64,000 nt of DNA from Duganella sp. Root1480D1 (GTDB taxonomy: Bacteria > Pseudomonadota > Gammaproteobacteria > Burkholderiales > Burkholderiaceae_D). The stretch lies in assembly GCF_001427305.1 (NCBI RefSeq), contig NZ_LMFZ01000048.1:187355-251354 (forward strand), given 5' to 3'. This document shows positions 26,038 through 35,125 of the stretch, in pieces. The notes under the pieces were generated by a model, which saw only the letters and a program-made list of their open reading frames with translations, searched no databases and was not told the DNA's origin. Positions within the stretch are counted from its first letter, which is position 1, and the number at the start of each line of letters is the position of its first letter. Both the position numbers and the translations under genes were made by a program.

Positions 26038-28032
26038 ATGCGCATTTTTTTCACCGCGACGGTGGCGGCCTTGCTTGCAGGCTGCGGCTGCATTCCAGGG
26101 AAGCCGCCGCAAGGCGCGCAAGCCACCCTCGTCATCCTCGAGACGACAGACCTGCACGCCAACGTTCGCAGCTACGACTACTACAAGCTGGCGCCGGATG
26201 CCTCGCTGGGGCTGGAACGCACCGCGACCCTGATTCGCCAGGCGCGCAAGGATTTCCCGGATTCGCTGCTGCTCGATAACGGCGACACCATCCAGGGCAC
26301 GGCGCTGGGCGACTACCAGGCGCTGGTTGCGCCGGTCGGGTGCGGCCAGCCGCTGGCCATCTACAAGGCGATGAATGCCTTGGGCTTTGAAGGCGGTTCG
26401 GTTGGCAATCATGAATTCAATTGGGGCCTGGACTTCCTGGGCCAGGTCACCGCCAGCCGCTTCGGCACCGAGGGCGCTTCGGTTCGCGCACAGCCTTGTG
26501 CAGGGCCGGCGTTCCCTGTGGTGCTGGCCAATGTGGTTGATGCGCGCACGGGCACGCCACTGTTCGAACCTTATTGCATTCTCGATAAGCGCGTGAGCGC
26601 GACCGGACCGGATGGCAAGCCGCTAACAGCTATCGTCAAAGTGGGCATCATCGGCTTCACGACTCCCGCCATCATGGGCTGGGACAGGCGCTGGCTGGAG
26701 GGCCGTGTGCGTACCGAAGGCTGGCGCGAGACCGCCCAGCGCTACGTTCCCGAGATGCGCGCCAAGGGCGCGGAAGTGATCGTCGCGATCTCGCACGCGG
26801 GGCTGGATGGCGCGGCCTATGCGCCTTCCATGGAGAACGGCAGCTGGTACCTGGCGCAGGTGCCGGGGATCGATGCGTTGTTGCTGGGGCATTCGCATGA
26901 CGTGTTCCCGAACCCGGCCAGCAAGTCTGCCGGATTCAACCTGGCAGGCGTCGACAAGGTCCGGGGACGGGTGCATGGTGTGCCGACGGTAATGCCGGGG
27001 TTATGGGGCAAGCATCTCGGCGTGATTCAGCTGGCGTTGCGCCATGACGGAACGCGTTGGGTTGCCGATGCGGGCGCGGCGAAAGTCGAAACGCGCAGCA
27101 TCCAGCGCCCTGACCGCAGTTTCGTTGAGCCGGACCCGGAAGTCGCCGCGCTGGTCAAGGCCGAGCATGAGGCGACCATCGCCTACGTCAAGACGCCAAT
27201 TGGCGATACGGACTTCCGCATGTCGGCTTACTTTGCCGATGTGGGCGACGTATCTGCGATCCAGGTAGTGAACCAGGCCCAGGCCGACTATGTGCGGCGC
27301 CACATCCAGGCGAACATGCCGCAATATGCGCACTTGCCGGTGTTGTCGATGTCTGCACCGTTCAAGACCGGTGCAGCCGGCGTAGCCGACTACACTGACG
27401 TCGCCCCTGGGAAAATGGCCCTGAATAACGCCGCCGACCTTTACCTGTACCCGAACGACCTGCATGCCGTGAAGGTCAACGGAACGACGCTGCAAGCCTG
27501 GCTGGAGAAGGCCGCCGGCCGCTTCAACACAATCGACCCGGCGCGCAGCGAACCACAAGAGCTGATAAATGCCGGCTTCGCCGGCTTCAATTTCGACATG
27601 CTGACCGATTCGGATGTGCGCTACGAAATCGACGTGACGCAGGCACCGGGCCAGCGCATCAAAAACCTGTCATGGCGTGGCAAACCGGTGCGGGCGGAGC
27701 AGGAATTCATCGTTGCGACCAATAACTTCCGCGCCAGCGGCGGTGGCGGCTTCCCGGGACTGGATGGCAGCAAGACCATTTTCGCTTCGCCGGACAATAA
27801 CCGCGCAGTACTGGTCGCCTACATCAAGTCGGTGCAGCACCTGACCCGGAATGTAAATGGTTCCGCGCGCAGTTGGCGATTCGCGCGGATTGGAACAAAG
27901 GGGGCGGTGGTGTTCCATTCAGCACCAAACAGATTGGCGCTGGCAAGGCAATCCGGACTGAATGGCGTTTCGATCCAGGAAGAGTCAGATGGCAAGGGGT
28001 ATTCCATTTATGCAATTGATTTATCAAAATGA
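26038..28032 (+). CDS. cpdB: Lipoprotein 2',3'-cyclic-nucleotide 2'-phosphodiesterase / 3'-nucleotidase (CpdB-like)
   Basis: A 664-residue calcineurin-type phosphoesterase that hydrolyses 2',3'-cyclic nucleotides and 3'-nucleotides outside the cytoplasm. Metal-site motifs in order: ETTDLHAN, DNGDTIQG, GNHEFNWGLDF, ISHAG and LLGHSHD. The C-terminal 5'-nucleotidase domain has NDLHAVKVNG and NNFRASGGGGFPG. I start at 26038, where the signal MRIFFTATVAALLAGCGC carries a lipobox, so the protein is probably membrane-anchored, unlike soluble E. coli CpdB. It does not overlap the divergent PEP-CTERM gene with this start. Confidence 0.9.
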   Translation: MRIFFTATVAALLAGCGCIPGKPPQGAQATLVILETTDLHANVRSYDYYKLAPDASLGLERTATLIRQARKDFPDSLLLDNGDTIQGTALGDYQALVAPVGCGQPLAIYKAMNALGFEGGSVGNHEFNWGLDFLGQVTASRFGTEGASVRAQPCAGPAFPVVLANVVDARTGTPLFEPYCILDKRVSATGPDGKPLTAIVKVGIIGFTTPAIMGWDRRWLEGRVRTEGWRETAQRYVPEMRAKGAEVIVAISHAGLDGAAYAPSMENGSWYLAQVPGIDALLLGHSHDVFPNPASKSAGFNLAGVDKVRGRVHGVPTVMPGLWGKHLGVIQLALRHDGTRWVADAGAAKVETRSIQRPDRSFVEPDPEVAALVKAEHEATIAYVKTPIGDTDFRMSAYFADVGDVSAIQVVNQAQADYVRRHIQANMPQYAHLPVLSMSAPFKTGAAGVADYTDVAPGKMALNNAADLYLYPNDLHAVKVNGTTLQAWLEKAAGRFNTIDPARSEPQELINAGFAGFNFDMLTDSDVRYEIDVTQAPGQRIKNLSWRGKPVRAEQEFIVATNNFRASGGGGFPGLDGSKTIFASPDNNRAVLVAYIKSVQHLTRNVNGSARSWRFARIGTKGAVVFHSAPNRLALARQSGLNGVSIQEESDGKGYSIYAIDLSK

Positions 28033-28072
28033 AAATGTTTTATAATTGCCGCAAATAAATTTCGGGATAATT

Positions 28073-31000
28073 ATGCGTTTAGCCCTTGCCGTATCGGCCT
28101 GCCTCATCGTCGCGCCAATCCACGCCGGAGCGGCAGTATTCAACCCGGCAACGGTAAGCACCGTCAACCAAGCCAGTTTTGTCAGGGGGGCACCGATGCC
28201 CAGGTGGGCACAGACGCTGCCTGAAATTCCTTCTAGCGAAAGGCCGGATCCTGTCCTGATTCGAATGGCGGACACTCAGGTTTCATTAACCGAAACCCCA
28301 GCCGTCTTATACAGCCGTGCAATCCAGGTTAACGATTCAGGCTCACTGGCAGAAATCGGGCAATTTTCGATTACCTATGCACCCGCCTACCAAAAGCTAC
28401 TGGTCCATAAAGTAATCATTCTGCGCAATGGAGAGCTGATCGACCGCACCGCTAGCGTGAATATGCGTGCATTGGAACGCGAGCAACAACTTGAGCAAGG
28501 TATGTATGGCGGCGAGGTTACCCTGCAGATGCTGATGCACGATGTGCGCGTTGGCGACACCTTGTGGGTGACCTACACAATCGAAGGGCACAATCCGGTG
28601 TTCGGCAAGCGCTGGTCACAAATCTTCGGCTGGGATTCCGCTGGCCCGACCGAACTGCGGCGATTGGTTGTGTCTTATCCCAAGCGGCGGCCTGTCTATT
28701 GGCGACAGTTGGGGGATTTCCGAACAACAGAACTGAAACCGAAGCGCGAACAATTTGGAGCTGAAGAGCGCCTCGTGTTCACTGAGAAGGCGATCGATGC
28801 GTTGGAAAATGAGATTTCGATTCCGTCCGATTACGTGCCTGGTCGCATACTCCAGTTCAGCGAATATGAGAACTGGGGTGACGTGGCCCAATGGGCAGTT
28901 TCCATGTTCCCCGAAGTAAAACCGTCGACCGCATTAAGGTCGGTTGCGAAGTCGCTTGAAGGTGGTGCTACGCCAGCATTGCGTGCAGCTGCGGCTCTTC
29001 ATTGGGTGCAGGACGAAGTCCGCTATTTCAGCGTGTCAATCGGAGAAAATTCGCATCGACCGCAGGCGCCGGATGCAGTGCTTTCACGCCGCTATGGCGA
29101 TTGCAAGGACAAGAGCTACTTGCTGACTTCCCTGTTACGGTTGTTGGGAATCGAGGCGCGGCCCGTGTTGGTTTCTGCTCAGTCGCCAAAGCTTCCGGCG
29201 CGCATGCTGCCGTCCCCAAAATGGTTCGACCATGTGATTGTGAAGATCTCCATTGATGGCGCCGACTATTATGTCGACCCGACCCAGACCGGACAAACTG
29301 AAAGCCTGGCGGAACTGCCGGTTGCGCTTGCCGGGGGCGTTGGCTTGGTGGTTGATCCGAAGTCAGTCAGTTTGCTGACAATTCCTGAAGATCCAAGCGT
29401 TGCTCCGCATCTGGAAATCCAAGAGGACCTCAAGCTGGACGGGTTCGATACGCCGGCTGAACTGACCTCACGCCGCTATTACCGTGGCAAGTATGCTGCT
29501 TGGGCGCGGCGCCTTTACACTGGCAGTGCGCAGGCCAACCTCAAAAAGCTGGCGCTGGAGCATTATGAGAAGACTTATCCTGGGATCAAGCTGGTTGAAG
29601 GTCCGAAGTTCGCCGATGTTGCGGGACGCATGGTTGTCACATCGCGCTTCGAAGTTCCGAAACCGGCTGAGCTGAAGGATGGTCGGTATGCGGTAGCGTT
29701 CGACAGTAAGGTGATGGACGGCACGTTGGGTATTCCGGACAAATTGGTACGCAACTTCCCATTTGCGCCAGTGTCAGGTCGATACAAGGCCCGCTATCGC
29801 ATGCGGCTTCAATGGCCGGAACAGTTTCGCAGCAATAACGAGCAAACCTCGAAGTTGCTTGATACTGCCCAGTTCAGTGCAAGCGAACACTTGATTCAAC
29901 GCGGCTCGTTCCTGGACTACACACTGGACTATAAGATTAAGACGAATCGGGTGGAGGCGGAGGACTTGCCAGAAATGCAGCAACAGGCCAAAGGTCTGAA
30001 CCAGTTCGCGCAAGGTAGTTTTCGGGTCAACGCAGATTGGGCGACGAGCAAGGAGCGGATGTCTTTGACGACAAGGCAACTGAGCTCTTTCTTGCTACAT
30101 GAGCAGCTGAACTACTATCGGGCGACGCTAGATGGGGCGACTTTGGCGAATCTTCCGCCCGAGCGGTTGTGCGGCTATTTGTCGACGCTGTATATGCAAC
30201 AGGACCGGTTGACGGATGAGGGAAGGCATCGCCTGACTACCGTGGATCAAGCTTTGCCTGACCTGTTATCGCGTGCTGAAGTCGCTCCTTGCATCGCTTA
30301 TGCCTATTTCACGCGAGGACGGTTCAAGGAGAGTGTTGCCAGTTATCGCGCCAGTAAATTCGATGAGTCCAGTTCCGCGCAGGTAATGCTGGCCTGGTCC
30401 CAGTTGCTTTCCGGCGCCCCAAAAGATGCCTTGGCTGCGATGGAGCTCTATTACAAGGGGCGCAAGAACGCTGGCCTGGCAACCATGTCGGACGTTGCAA
30501 ACCTAGCCGCTTTTTCCCTTCGCGCAGGCAAACCACTTCCACCTGACCTGATCTCAATGGCCGAATCGGACGCGGAAGCGCAGTGGCCGCGTCCGATACT
30601 GGCGATGTATGCGGGCGCGCTCACGGCGGAACAATTGCTAGCGATCGCTGGCAAGTTGCCGCGCGATGCAGGCATCCATGCTTTGAACGACGCCTGGTTC
30701 CATATCGGCCAGGTTCGGCTATCCGAGGGGGACAGGGCTGGCGCGAAGGCGGCGTTCACCTGGTTCCGGTCGCAAGGGCTGGTTTCGTCGATGTATTATC
30801 AGGTTGCACGCGCAGAGCTGGCTGTACTCGATAACGGAACCGCTTTACGCGAGGCGATGGAGGCTTATCGCAGAAAGGATCAGCGCGCAGGATTGGCGTT
30901 GTTGCAGCGGGCCGCTGCCGGCGGCGACCCGGCGGCGGAGTTTGAGCTGGCTGTCGTATACCATTCGGGAACAGGCGTAAAACAGGACTTTGTCCTTGCG

Positions 31001-32173
31001 CGGGACTGGTATGCCAAGGCGGCTGAGCAAGGCCACTCTCAGGCGCAGCGTGAGCTTGCTGTATTGCAGGGACAACCGGCGGGAATGTCATGGTTGCAAA
31101 AGGCTGCCGATGGCAATAATGGCGATGCGCTGTTTGACTTGGCAGTAATGTATGCGCGAGGTGATAACGGGCCGCAGGATTTGCGGAGGGCCTTTGATTT
31201 TGCGCTTCGTGCAGCAGAGGCTGGACAGGTTCAAGCACAGGCTTTCGTTGCCTCGGCCTATGGCTTGGGCGTACCGGTCGAAGCGAACTGGATGCAGTCG
31301 ATGTACTGGGCAATGCGTGCCAGAGCCGCCGACCTGTATGACATTGAGCCGATGTATAGCGCTCTGGCTGAGGATAAGGCAGCGGCTCTCGGGACATTGT
31401 TTGTGCCCGACCAAGCGTCTGAATCCGGAGCGCCGCGCGTACCGGTAGCACTGAACAAAGCAAGCCGTGTCGAGCAGGCAATCTCCAACAAGTATCTGCT
31501 TGCGTTCATGTATCAGAATGGTTTTGGAATGCCGAAGGACGCTGCGCTTGCACGCAAGCTGTATCAAGAGTGCGCAGCCGGCGGGCTGCCCCAGGCTTGG
31601 TACTACCTCGCATTGATGAATAAGAACGGACTTGGTGCTCCGGCTGACAAGTCACTGGCCTTGGAGCAGATGACACGCGCCGCCAAAGCGGGTTTGCCGG
31701 AAGCGCAGTTTTTACTTGCTCGTTTTTACGTGGAGAGTAGCGTGGTGGCGACGGATCTCCACGCGGCCGCACGCTGGTTCAGCGAAGCAGCGGCCCAAGG
31801 TGATAGCGCTTCCATGAACGAGCTGGGGGATTTGTACGAGCGTGGCGCTGGTGTTGGCATCGATTTGAAGCGCGCATATGAACTGTACAGTTCGGCGGCA
31901 CGTGCTGGCAATTCAATGGGGTTCTACAGCCTTGGTGCGCTTTTCGAGAAGGGGATCTACGTTAAACGCGACCTATCGCTCGCATATACGTATTATCTCC
32001 TTGCTGCGAGGCTCGCCCCACGGGTGCTCAAATGGGAAACTGTGCAGCGCATTTCGAAAGAGTTGTCTGTTGAGAGCAAAAAGATGGGCGACTTTGTTGC
32101 CCTCGATTGGAAACTAGGACAGCCACTGCCAGGCCTCAATGAGGCTTCCGCTTCTCCTGCTGGACGAGAATAA
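28073..32173 (+). CDS. Exported DUF3857/transglutaminase-like protein with Sel1 repeats
   Basis: A 1366-residue protein with signal peptide (MRLALAVSACLIVAPIHAGA). An N-terminal DUF3857-like beta region is followed by a transglutaminase core with the full triad (Cys344 in RYGDCKDKS, His387 in WFDHVIV, Asp402 in YYVDPTQ). A long helical part ends in several Sel1/TPR-type repeats (for example AKAAEQGHSQAQRELA and the EAAAQGDSASMNELG segment). This suggests periplasmic protein crosslinking or amidase activity plus protein binding. Base composition looks less GC-rich than its neighbours. The 3' end overlaps the convergent DUF2288 gene by 38 bases. An upstream TTG at 28046 is unlikely as start. 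Confidence 0.82.
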   Translation: MRLALAVSACLIVAPIHAGAAVFNPATVSTVNQASFVRGAPMPRWAQTLPEIPSSERPDPVLIRMADTQVSLTETPAVLYSRAIQVNDSGSLAEIGQFSITYAPAYQKLLVHKVIILRNGELIDRTASVNMRALEREQQLEQGMYGGEVTLQMLMHDVRVGDTLWVTYTIEGHNPVFGKRWSQIFGWDSAGPTELRRLVVSYPKRRPVYWRQLGDFRTTELKPKREQFGAEERLVFTEKAIDALENEISIPSDYVPGRILQFSEYENWGDVAQWAVSMFPEVKPSTALRSVAKSLEGGATPALRAAAALHWVQDEVRYFSVSIGENSHRPQAPDAVLSRRYGDCKDKSYLLTSLLRLLGIEARPVLVSAQSPKLPARMLPSPKWFDHVIVKISIDGADYYVDPTQTGQTESLAELPVALAGGVGLVVDPKSVSLLTIPEDPSVAPHLEIQEDLKLDGFDTPAELTSRRYYRGKYAAWARRLYTGSAQANLKKLALEHYEKTYPGIKLVEGPKFADVAGRMVVTSRFEVPKPAELKDGRYAVAFDSKVMDGTLGIPDKLVRNFPFAPVSGRYKARYRMRLQWPEQFRSNNEQTSKLLDTAQFSASEHLIQRGSFLDYTLDYKIKTNRVEAEDLPEMQQQAKGLNQFAQGSFRVNADWATSKERMSLTTRQLSSFLLHEQLNYYRATLDGATLANLPPERLCGYLSTLYMQQDRLTDEGRHRLTTVDQALPDLLSRAEVAPCIAYAYFTRGRFKESVASYRASKFDESSSAQVMLAWSQLLSGAPKDALAAMELYYKGRKNAGLATMSDVANLAAFSLRAGKPLPPDLISMAESDAEAQWPRPILAMYAGALTAEQLLAIAGKLPRDAGIHALNDAWFHIGQVRLSEGDRAGAKAAFTWFRSQGLVSSMYYQVARAELAVLDNGTALREAMEAYRRKDQRAGLALLQRAAAGGDPAAEFELAVVYHSGTGVKQDFVLARDWYAKAAEQGHSQAQRELAVLQGQPAGMSWLQKAADGNNGDALFDLAVMYARGDNGPQDLRRAFDFALRAAEAGQVQAQAFVASAYGLGVPVEANWMQSMYWAMRARAADLYDIEPMYSALAEDKAAALGTLFVPDQASESGAPRVPVALNKASRVEQAISNKYLLAFMYQNGFGMPKDAALARKLYQECAAGGLPQAWYYLALMNKNGLGAPADKSLALEQMTRAAKAGLPEAQFLLARFYVESSVVATDLHAAARWFSEAAAQGDSASMNELGDLYERGAGVGIDLKRAYELYSSAARAGNSMGFYSLGALFEKGIYVKRDLSLAYTYYLLAARLAPRVLKWETVQRISKELSVESKKMGDFVALDWKLGQPLPGLNEASASPAGRE

Positions 32174-32456
32174 ACGGGCTGACGACGCTGGCCCACAGGT
32201 TGGCGTCGCTGGCGATCCATTCCTGGCATTGCTGGTCGGAGACTTTGGCGACCTGGCCGGCCTCCATCCAGGCCGAAATGCTGGACTTGTCGTCGTGGGC
32301 GATGCGCACGGCGACGTCCACCAGGTCCAGTTCATCGGCCACCCACACCACATTGCCCTGGGCGAAGTGCTTGAGCAATTCGCTCCACGGGATGCGCGCG
32401 GTTTCGCGGTTCACTTTGGCGCGGAGTTCCGCGTCTTTTTCAGGCTTGAGCTGCAT
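32136..32456 (-). CDS. DUF2288 family protein
   Basis: A 106-residue cytosolic protein matching the small DUF2288 family (ETARIPWSELLKHFAQGN and VVWVADELDLVDVA are typical). Function unknown. The start at 32456 (MQLKPEKDAEL) gives the family's usual length; a longer frame from 32516 runs into the RES gene. Its last 38 bases overlap the end of the convergent transglutaminase gene. Confidence 0.8.
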   Translation of the reverse strand: MQLKPEKDAELRAKVNRETARIPWSELLKHFAQGNVVWVADELDLVDVAVRIAHDDKSSISAWMEAGQVAKVSDQQCQEWIASDANLWASVVSPFILVQQEKRKPH

Positions 32457-32467
32457 TTTTTCTACTC

Positions 32468-33151
32468 TTAAATCGTGGGAATCTGCTCGACGATGGCCGC
32501 CGGCGAACCCCGCCATGTTAACCGATACGCCGGGCCTTTGCGAACATTGCCCACCAAGGCGGGGCGGAAGCAGGCCAGGTTGGTGCCGCCTTCGCGGCGC
32601 GCGCTCGGGTAGATGATGCCGGTCGAACCCTCAGCCAGCAGGCTGCGCGCCAGGCGCTGTGAGGCGACGTAACTGTCCGGGTCCAGGCAATCGGCATATT
32701 CCGGCAGGCCGCAGATGTCGTGGAACTGGGCGCTGAAGTCCGAGAGCAGGGCCTGGTAGCTGACGGAGTCGTCGAAGCGGTCGATTTCGGCGTATTCCAC
32801 GGTTTTGTGGAAGATCACTTCGGCCAATGCCGTTTCGTGTTCGAAGGCGCAGTACCAGGCGCCGCGCTGGCCGTCGTTGAAACGGCTGCCTTGCGGGCGG
32901 GCGTAGGTGAAGGCGGCATTGATGCTGCGGTAATTGGGGACGTAATAGACCAGTTCTTCGATGCCGATGCCGATGGCGCCGCCGTGTTCCGCGCGCAGGC
33001 GGGCATTGGTGGCGTTATCGAGTTCAAACAGCTGGTGCAGCTCGGCGTCGTTTTCGGCGAGGGCGGCCAGCACGGAATCTTCTTTATCGACGAAGCGCGA
33101 CGGGATCAGGCGCACGGTGTCGAATTGGCGCAGCAGGCGGAATGGCGGCAA
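32468..33151 (-). CDS. RES-domain toxin of a RES/Xre toxin-antitoxin pair
   Basis: A 227-residue RES domain protein. Family toxins degrade NAD+ or ADP-ribosylate a housekeeping enzyme. The Arg-Glu-Ser residues that name the family can be seen in context: Arg in the FRLLRQFDTVRLIPSRF start region, Glu in ETALAEVIFHKT, and Ser in STGIIYPSAR. It directly follows the antitoxin stop (no gap), the standard antitoxin-first order. Confidence 0.9.
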   Translation of the reverse strand: MPPFRLLRQFDTVRLIPSRFVDKEDSVLAALAENDAELHQLFELDNATNARLRAEHGGAIGIGIEELVYYVPNYRSINAAFTYARPQGSRFNDGQRGAWYCAFEHETALAEVIFHKTVEYAEIDRFDDSVSYQALLSDFSAQFHDICGLPEYADCLDPDSYVASQRLARSLLAEGSTGIIYPSARREGGTNLACFRPALVGNVRKGPAYRLTWRGSPAAIVEQIPTI

Positions 33152-33589
33152 TTACAGGCCTCCGCGACGAGCGTCAAGTAATTGGCGCACGGTCTGCATG
33201 GCGAGCAGGCCGCCCGCTTCCATATAGTCAAGTGGGGTGCGGCCGCCGAAAATACTGTTGCGGTTGGCCAGGCTGACCCATTCGTCGGCCAGCTTGTCGC
33301 CGTAAATGATGTGCAAGGACTTGTAGATGCCCAGCAGGTAGGAAATACGCGTGATACGGTCGACTTCCAGCACGCGGTCCGGGTGCTTTTTCCATTCGTA
33401 GAAGGCGCTGCTGGACAGGCCGCCCAGCAGTTCGCGGGCATCGTCGTCGCGCAATTTCCAGGCTGCTGTCAGTTTGAAAAAGCCCTTGAGGGCAGCGTGC
33501 GACAGGCGTTCACGTTCCTCTTTGCGGCTCAGGTCGACCGGTTGGGGGATGGTGTATTCGCTGTTGGGGTAGGCAAAGGCGGGATTCAT
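33152..33589 (-). CDS. Xre/MbcA/ParS-type antitoxin
   Basis: A 145-residue antitoxin. An N-terminal Xre-like helix-turn-helix region (about 25-80, with LGGLSSSAFYEWKKHP) is followed by the toxin-binding MbcA/ParS domain, whose end is the typical NRNSIFGGRTPLDYMEAGG. It should neutralise the RES toxin and repress its own promoter. GGAGG (33594-33598) precedes ATG 33589. Confidence 0.92.
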   Translation of the reverse strand: MNPAFAYPNSEYTIPQPVDLSRKEERERLSHAALKGFFKLTAAWKLRDDDARELLGGLSSSAFYEWKKHPDRVLEVDRITRISYLLGIYKSLHIIYGDKLADEWVSLANRNSIFGGRTPLDYMEAGGLLAMQTVRQLLDARRGGL

Positions 33590-33602
33590 ATTTCCTCCGT
33601 TT

Positions 33603-33639
33603 ATGGATTAGTTATACTCCATTTCCGCATCTATTTCAA
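33603..33639 (-). promoter_or_regulatory. Sigma-70 promoter and operator of the Xre-RES operon
   Basis: On the minus strand TTGAAA (33634-33639) and TATAAC (33611-33616) are 17 bp apart, close to consensus. An inverted repeat ATGGA-N10-TCCAT (33603-33622) overlaps the -10, a natural place for antitoxin autorepression. Confidence 0.75.
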
Positions 33640-33721
33640 GTTGAATGTATTTGTGCGGTGTCAAAACGGGGATTGCTGCCTGCTGCCAATATTGCACTAA
33701 ATCATCGAACAGGGGCGCGCG

Positions 33722-35125
33722 ATGGAGAGGATTCTTCCGGCGCTGGAAGGGCAATTGCGGCGCTTCAAGGCGAATGCTGGCGTCATGGCTGAGAGACACC
33801 CGGGCCTGGCGCGGCAGCTCGGGCCGCTGGATTGGCCGCCGGATGCTCATGTCGATCGCCTGGTGCAAGGCGTCGCCAACCTGCACGCGCGCACGGCAAT
33901 GGCCCTGCAGCGAGCACGCTGCCAGCAGGATGAGCATTTGCTGGAGATGCACTTTCCCGAGCAGTTGCGCCCGTTCCCCGCATGCCGGATCGGGCCGGCG
34001 CTGGATGGCGCGATCGTCTCGGCACGCTATAGTCCCGGGCCGCCAGCGTCGATCGAGCTGGCGGTCGACCCCGGTCAGCGGCTTGGCGGGACACTGGACA
34101 TCTTGATTGACGGTGACGCTGCTTTCAGCGCCGCCTTGCGCAGCGCCCTGTTGGCCGGCGCGGGTACAGCTTGCGCTGCCGACGGTGAGTGGCGCCCCCT
34201 TGCGCGCTGGCCATTCGCGCCGACCGGCCTTGATCCGGTGGAAGCGCTGCTTCCGCGCGCGCCAGGCGCGCATGCCGGGCTGGCGCTGCTGCGTGAGTAT
34301 TTTATCTTTCCTGCGCGCTTCAATATCCTGCGGCTCGATCTTTGCCAATTCGCGAACGCCGGACGCGGGACGGTAAGGCTGCCAGTGCCTGCAACGCCAC
34401 TTCTGGAAACGCTGCAAGCGCGCCACCTGCGCGCCGGTTGCACGGTACGCGCTTGCTTGCAGCGTGTCGCCGCAGCACCGGTAAGGATCGACGGGCGCCA
34501 AAGCGAATACCTGCTCTCAGTGCCGCCCGAACTGGAAATTTTCAGCATCGACCGGGTCCACGTGGGCGGAGCGGAGGACCTTGGATGGGTCGCGCGCCGG
34601 GTCGATGGTGCGCCGGCTGGCCACGAGTGGCGCATTGCTTTCCATGGCGAGCGGCCTTGGCCGGTGGGTACAGTCGCATCAATCGACGCAACATGCTGCG
34701 AGCGGGAAGCCGTGCTGGCGCGTCCCGCGCGGGGCGAGGGTTGCCGCTGGCAGCTCAATTCCTTGTTGGCGCTTGACCACCTGCCGCTCGATGCCAGTTC
34801 ACTACGGGAGCAGATGGCGACGCAAGCCATCGATAATTCTCTTGCGAGTCGGGCAATCATCAGCGCAGTACGTGGCGTGAGCGCCCAGCCGGCGATGTTG
34901 GGCCGGGGCCGCGCTACGCCACTGGTGGGTACCGAAGTGCGGTTGCAAGTCGATGAAGCGGCATTCGCAGGCAGCGGCCTGCTGCTGTTCGCACAAGTCA
35001 TGGACCGCTTCTTCGGCGAATGCGCGCACATGAATTCATTTACCCGGCTGGTGCTGGCATCGGCCGATACAGGCGAGGAGCTGATGCGATGCAAGGCAAG
35101 GAATGGCGGCACGCTGCTGGAGTAA
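33722..35125 (+). CDS. tssF: Type VI secretion baseplate protein TssF (short, divergent)
   Basis: TssF forms the baseplate wedge with TssG. This 467-residue protein is shorter than the usual 580-620. The N terminus (FKANAGVMAERHP, then HVDRLVQGVANLHART), the middle LREYFIFPARFNILRLDL and the C-terminal GTEVRLQVDEAAFAGSGLLLF and HMNSFTRLVL blocks follow TssF order. The shortage lies in the middle. Only TssG accompanies it; no other T6SS gene is in the window. Confidence 0.82.
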   Translation: MERILPALEGQLRRFKANAGVMAERHPGLARQLGPLDWPPDAHVDRLVQGVANLHARTAMALQRARCQQDEHLLEMHFPEQLRPFPACRIGPALDGAIVSARYSPGPPASIELAVDPGQRLGGTLDILIDGDAAFSAALRSALLAGAGTACAADGEWRPLARWPFAPTGLDPVEALLPRAPGAHAGLALLREYFIFPARFNILRLDLCQFANAGRGTVRLPVPATPLLETLQARHLRAGCTVRACLQRVAAAPVRIDGRQSEYLLSVPPELEIFSIDRVHVGGAEDLGWVARRVDGAPAGHEWRIAFHGERPWPVGTVASIDATCCEREAVLARPARGEGCRWQLNSLLALDHLPLDASSLREQMATQAIDNSLASRAIISAVRGVSAQPAMLGRGRATPLVGTEVRLQVDEAAFAGSGLLLFAQVMDRFFGECAHMNSFTRLVLASADTGEELMRCKARNGGTLLE

